From the NCBI GenBank assembly GCA_018398815.1, contig CM031596.1:59445966-59455965 (forward strand): 10,000 bases of DNA, written 5' to 3'. The position numbers and the translations under genes are program-made. This document shows positions 7,015-10,000 of this stretch, piece by piece (position 1 is the first letter of the stretch; the number at the start of each line of letters is the position of its first letter). A model generated the notes under the pieces. It was not told where the DNA came from and did not search any database. It saw only the letters and a program-made list of their open reading frames with translations. Origin of the DNA: Conus ventricosus (taxonomy: Eukaryota > Mollusca > Gastropoda > Neogastropoda > Conidae).

Positions 7015-7120
7015 CAAACACAGAATCCGCCATTTAGAGAATTGTATGCAATTATTCAGAAATGTTTTTGCTGCATTATTATCGTTTCTTCCTTCTTATT
7101 TTCTTTATTGTTTTATAGTC

Positions 7121-7121
7121 G

Positions 7122-7177
<56 letters not shown>
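7121..7177. repeat. (GTT)19 microsatellite
   Basis: 57 bases of pure GTT, followed after a short gap by a few more imperfect GTT units to about 7200. Frames across it encode poly-Val, poly-Cys or poly-Leu and are not genes. Confidence 0.97.
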
Positions 7178-7399
7178 ACAGTCGTTGTTGTTTTCGTTGT
7201 TTTACATGTTCTTTTTTCTTATCAGTAAATGCTATGTTTTCGTAATGAAAAGAAGCCACAATGGAAATAGAAGAGGAAAATAAGGGAACGACCAACGTTC
7301 ACGAAGACACTGCAAAGAATGCACAGTCGTGTTCATTCATAAAACGCTTTCCTTTGTGTACACATCAAAGGTTAACCAGAAGAATAGGGATTAAGCTTA

Positions 7400-7400
<1 letters not shown>
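7178..7400. other. Short stretch without clear gene
   Basis: An ATG at 7261 in good context (A at -3, G at +4) opens a frame of 46 codons before the CA repeat, beginning MEIEEENKGTTNVHED. It then runs through poly-Thr/His. It has no recognisable domain and is probably not a gene. Confidence 0.4.

Positions 7401-7455
<55 letters not shown>
7401..7455. repeat. (CA)n microsatellite
   Basis: 55 bases of uninterrupted CA. Confidence 0.97.
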
Positions 7456-7457
<2 letters not shown>

Positions 7458-7683
7458 CCTTGACGCCTCCCGTATTCCTCCCCATACCCTCTCTCCCCTG
7501 CCATCTCCCGCTCTTTCCCCTTCCTCCCACGTTCTCCAACTTGTCAACTTTTGGGGTCAGAGATGTTCACGTACAACACCTCCGTCCTCTCCCCTCCCTC
7601 TAATTTCACATGCTACCTTTTTCCCCACCCACCACCCCACCCCCTTCGCAAACCCCCAACCCTAACTTTTTTTTTTTTTTTTT
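7456..7683. repeat. C/T-rich low-complexity tract with T17
   Basis: About 230 bases dominated by pyrimidines on the plus strand, ending in 17 T (7667-7683). At 7623-7644 there are four C runs of 4, 3, 4 and 5 separated by spacers of 1, 4 and 1 bases. The minus strand therefore has a canonical G-quadruplex motif, with two further C runs at 7653-7657 and 7660-7662. Confidence 0.85.
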
Positions 7684-8200
7684 ACAATAACACAGAATCA
7701 TTTTATATATATTTACATGATGTACAACACACATGTCTACATGCATTTATATACATCAAATATTAAATGGAAACGGTAATGTGCATCTTTGCTTATTCCC
7801 TTTCTACAGCACGTTAAGCACATGCACACAAAAAAAATGCATTCGCATGCACATATGCACACTCTTTCAGGTACAAATACCTAAAACATAAATCAGATCC
7901 AATCAAACAAATAAGAACAGTAATTAAGAGAAACCAAAAACTTAAAGATGAAGCTTAAACAATCTAATTTCTATATCATCTTCTTCCCATTTGAAGTCCG
8001 CTTCATCTCCGATGCAGACAAGATAACAGTTGTCTTGGAGGGCTAAAGTTCGATGAAGAAATCTTCTCAAATAATGTTCAGCCTTTATTTTTGTTCCCAT
8101 ATGCTAAGAAATAGTAACCTAATCTGATTGGTTACTCAGAAAGTGCAACTTTCTTTTTTCTTTTTTTTTTTACATTTCAACCTTCTTCCTTGCGCTGAAC
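7684..8200. other. AT-rich stretch without genes
   Basis: About 520 AT-rich bases. A 9-pair inverted repeat with one G:U pair, CAAGATAAC (8019-8027) / GTTGTCTTG (8029-8037), could form a small hairpin if transcribed. A T-rich run lies at about 8153-8171. No coding signal was seen on either strand. Confidence 0.5.
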
Positions 8201-8220
8201 TCTGAAGCGATCTGAAGCGA
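8201..8220. repeat. 10-base tandem duplication
   Basis: TCTGAAGCGA occurs twice in direct succession. Confidence 0.9.
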
Positions 8221-8265
8221 TCAAAGCTAAGTGAATTGTCGTTGTGTCATTCGTTTGTATCTCAC

Positions 8266-8292
8266 CTAAAGAAGACCTAAGAGGTCGAAACG
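8266..8292 (+). other. Degenerate hammerhead-like / Penelope-type motif
   Basis: CTAAAGA (8266-8272) is followed by the stem GACCT (8274-8278) / AGGTC (8282-8286) with a three-base loop, then GAAA (8287-8290). The hammerhead ribozyme core has CUGANGA, a stem, then GAAA; here six of seven core positions fit but the essential G5 is A. Motifs of the form GAAGA-stem-CGAAACG are familiar to me from Penelope-like elements. This is probably a dead remnant rather than an active ribozyme. Confidence 0.35.
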
Positions 8293-8416
8293 CGTTGTGT
8301 TTTGTCTTGTGACTCGTTTGTCCACGTTTCTCTGGGAGGTTCGCTAACATTTATTTAAGATAAGTTACAAATAAAGACTACAAAACGCATAAGACCCCAC
8401 CCTTTACCATTCCCCG

Positions 8417-8522
8417 TCCCGGTGTCCACCTGTTTGCAGTTTCGACAACGACAGTACACTGAACTGCCCTCCCGGTGTCCACCTGTTTGCTGTTTCGACA
8501 ACGACAGTACACTGAACTGCCC
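8417..8522. repeat. 53-base tandem duplication
   Basis: Two adjacent units, 8417-8469 and 8470-8522, identical at 52 of 53 bases. The single difference is TTGCAGT versus TTGCTGT. Each unit contains GGTGTCCACCTG and TTTCGACAACGACAGTACAC. 53 is not a multiple of three and no frame is preserved, so it is probably a recent local duplication. Confidence 0.95.
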
Positions 8523-8725
8523 TCGTTCCTCTCCTGCACCATATGCAGAATTCCCTTTGCTTCCCGCCCCCACACCTCCTCCGCTTCCTTCCACGAACTA
8601 TCCGGCCCCGCAAATGACGAGCATGTCCACTGATGTAAACACACGCACGTGCTCTCTCGGATATATGATTTTTTTTTTTTTAAAGAAAAAAGGCAAATAA
8701 ATGTTTGCGGAAAAAGTAGTACAGA
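8523..8725. other. Short stretch without genes
   Basis: C-rich then AT-rich sequence with a T/A homopolymer junction at about 8670-8692. Frames on both strands carry no recognisable features. Confidence 0.5.
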
Positions 8726-8790
8726 GTAAACAATGCAAATGCTGCTGGTGTTCATTTGAAGTAAACAATGGAATTGCTGTTCGTGTTCAT
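8726..8790. repeat. 35-base diverged tandem duplication
   Basis: 8726-8755 and 8761-8790 match at 26 of 30 bases (GTAAACAATG at the start and GTGTTCAT at the end of each), with a period of 35. It lies directly before the GA tract. Confidence 0.85.
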
Positions 8791-8793
8791 GAG

Positions 8794-8850
<57 letters not shown>
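8791..8850. repeat. (GA)n microsatellite
   Basis: Pure GA from 8798 to 8850 with one interruption upstream. It abuts the internal start of the distal 0.6 kb repeat copy. Confidence 0.97.
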
Positions 8851-8854
<4 letters not shown>

Positions 8855-9140
8855 CTCCCTATTGGAGATTGTCTCCCCTTGGAGACCATTAGCTTGCTGA
8901 AGGCTCATTTTGAGAAGCATTTATTATTCCCCATTCACCCTCTCAAGCACATACTGTTAGTTGGGCAGGATTATCTACCACTGCAGATATGAATACTTAT
9001 CTCCCCTATTTCTTCAATCTAAGACATAAGAGCAAGCTTTGTTTATAACTGAATATTTCTTGCAGTCATTGCAACACCAAGCTGCTCTGTAAGTTGCTGG
9101 AATGGTGCTCGGTTACTTATTTTTGGGGAATTTATTAGTT

Positions 9141-9143
<3 letters not shown>
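8848..9143 (+). repeat. 0.6 kb repeat, distal partial copy R3
   Basis: About 295 bases matching the second half of the unit, from GAGTTTCCTCCCTATTGGAG to TTTATTAGTTTATT. It lies more than 4 kb from the main array. It keeps the mini-exon cassette: TATTTCTTGCAG ending at 9065, 23 bases (9066-9088), GTAAGT at 9089-9094. It starts in the middle of the unit at (GA)n and ends at the unit's end in (TA)n, which resembles a 5'-truncated insertion with a simple-repeat tail. Confidence 0.85.

Positions 9144-9172
<29 letters not shown>
9144..9172. repeat. (TA)n microsatellite
   Basis: 29 bases of TA at the end of repeat copy R3, at the same unit boundary as the (TA)n at 1402-1446. Confidence 0.95.
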
Positions 9173-9176
<4 letters not shown>

Positions 9177-9202
9177 CTTTTTTTCCAGTGAATTTTGGGA
9201 AA

Positions 9203-9590
9203 ATGGCGTTCTCATGCTGCAAGAAAAAAGGAGACCCAAGTCTTGCCAGTTTCAATTTCATTGCGATGATGAACTTTTTGTATATGAAATGTAGGCTAAA
9301 AAATTTTTTTTTCACAAAAAAAGATTATTTGAGGATTTTATCCCCAACGCATTACAAGAAGAAAAAACGTTCAGACCAACCACTGGTTCAACCAAAGCTC
9401 GGTGCACTTGGAAAGAAAACTGCTCGCTGTATCGGCGAAATTTTCCCTGTCTTTTCCAGACCGTTCCTTTTCAGTGAAGTTCTATGTTCACGGCGAAGTT
9501 TATTTCGAAAAAAAAGAATCTTTGGCAATAAGGACTGTTTTTCTAAAGGTCAGTATGGGATGAATGTGGCATTACTCTCTCTCTCTCTCT

Positions 9591-9626
<36 letters not shown>

Positions 9627-9627
9627 A

Positions 9628-9673
<46 letters not shown>

Positions 9674-9808
9674 GTGTGTGTGTGTGTGTTGTGTGTGGTG
9701 TCCATCGGGCTGTCTATCTGTCTGTCCGTCCCTCTGTCTCTCTGCTGTCTGTCTGTCTTTCTCTCTCTATCTCTCCTCTCTCTCTCTCTCTCACTGTGTG
9801 TGTGTGTG

Positions 9809-9847
<39 letters not shown>

Positions 9848-9909
9848 GTGTGTGTGTGTCCATCGGGCTGTCGTCTGCCCCTACATCTGTCTGTCAGTCT
9901 GTCTGTTGT

Positions 9910-9941
<32 letters not shown>

Positions 9942-10000
9942 TTTCTCTCTCTCTCTTTTCTCTCCTCTCTCTCTCTCTCTCTTCACATAAACAGTTTTCA
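9203..10000 (+). CDS. Open frame to window edge (unassigned, uncertain)
   Basis: From ATG 9203 the frame has no stop to the end of the window (266 codons). The first 124 codons (9203-9574) lie in non-repetitive sequence and the rest in CT/GT microsatellites, where stop codons are rare by composition. The frame is also open upstream through a strong 3' splice-site-like CTTTTTTTCCAG ending at 9188. The peptide begins MAFSCCKKKGDPSLASF and is rich in Lys, Phe, Arg and Cys, with no domain I recognise, signal peptide or clear membrane segment. A stop-free run of this length in AT-rich DNA is unusual, but an exon merging into a microsatellite is implausible. A real exon might end before 9570 at an unseen donor. 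The other two plus-strand frames close early (near 9267 and 9294). Confidence 0.25.
9575..9990. repeat. Compound CT/GT microsatellite with higher-order repeat
   Basis: (CT)n at 9575-9622, (GT)n at 9631-9698, then two rounds of [GT tract, TGTCCATCGGGCTGTC, TCTG-rich part, CT tract]. The 16-mer occurs at 9699-9714 and 9857-9872, a period of 158 bases. Reading frames through it encode only Val/Cys and Ser/Leu repeats. Confidence 0.92.

Noticed and set aside
7651..7666. Telomere-like CCCTAA sequence
   Set aside because: Only a single CCCTAA-type unit occurs within a C-rich tract, with no tandem repetition.
8378..8920. Long minus-strand frame crossing the GA tract and the 53-base duplication
   Set aside because: It spans a microsatellite (poly Ser/Leu) and homopolymers; the 53-base period shifts frame between the duplicate units, so no protein repeat is preserved.

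Overview
This window looks like repeat-rich intergenic or intronic DNA from an animal, best guess a marine mollusc and perhaps a gastropod. The evidence is long pure dinucleotide microsatellites (GT, CA, TA, GA, CT), a tRNA-derived SINE with A and B boxes, splice-like signals, and no compact gene layout, operons or Shine-Dalgarno sites. The mollusc assignment rests partly on memory of the SINE body and of the 45-base motif seen twice here. I could not search a database, so treat it as tentative.

Layout. 66-345: tRNA-derived SINE, followed by a conserved 50-base repeat piece (351-400) whose reverse-complement sister lies at 5671-5715. 401-1400: mostly unremarkable, with a GT/CGTG simple repeat and one possible short exon (1224-1330). 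1402-4708: the main structure, an array of about 0.6 kb units. Three units on the minus strand (1447-2957) face three on the plus strand (2971-4708) across a short centre, with (TA)n on the left edge and TA/GATA plus CT simple repeat on the right. A seventh, partial copy lies at 8848-9143 between (GA)n and (TA)n. 4709-5870: large microsatellites separated by about 0.5 kb of moderate-complexity DNA. 5870-6500: quiet sequence. 6530-7014: the best protein-coding candidate, a Tyr/Pro/Ser/Gly-rich exon-like stretch preceded by a cluster of CRE-type TGACG motifs and probably carrying a one-base frameshift. 7121-7683: (GTT)19, (CA)n and a long C/T-rich tract with a minus-strand G-quadruplex motif. 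7684-8790: AT-rich sequence with a degenerate hammerhead/Penelope-like motif, a near-perfect 53-base tandem duplication and a 35-base diverged duplication. 9173-10000: an open frame of at least 266 codons running into compound CT/GT microsatellites and off the window.

The most interesting signal is in the 0.6 kb repeat. Every copy that spans the relevant segment (five of five, including the most diverged) keeps a strong 3' splice-site-like sequence, a 22-23 base mini-exon-like stretch and a GTAAGT donor. No complete gene, tRNA, rRNA, CRISPR array or recognisable transposase or reverse transcriptase was found. Protein-level calls are low to moderate confidence because exon models cannot be tested from sequence alone.
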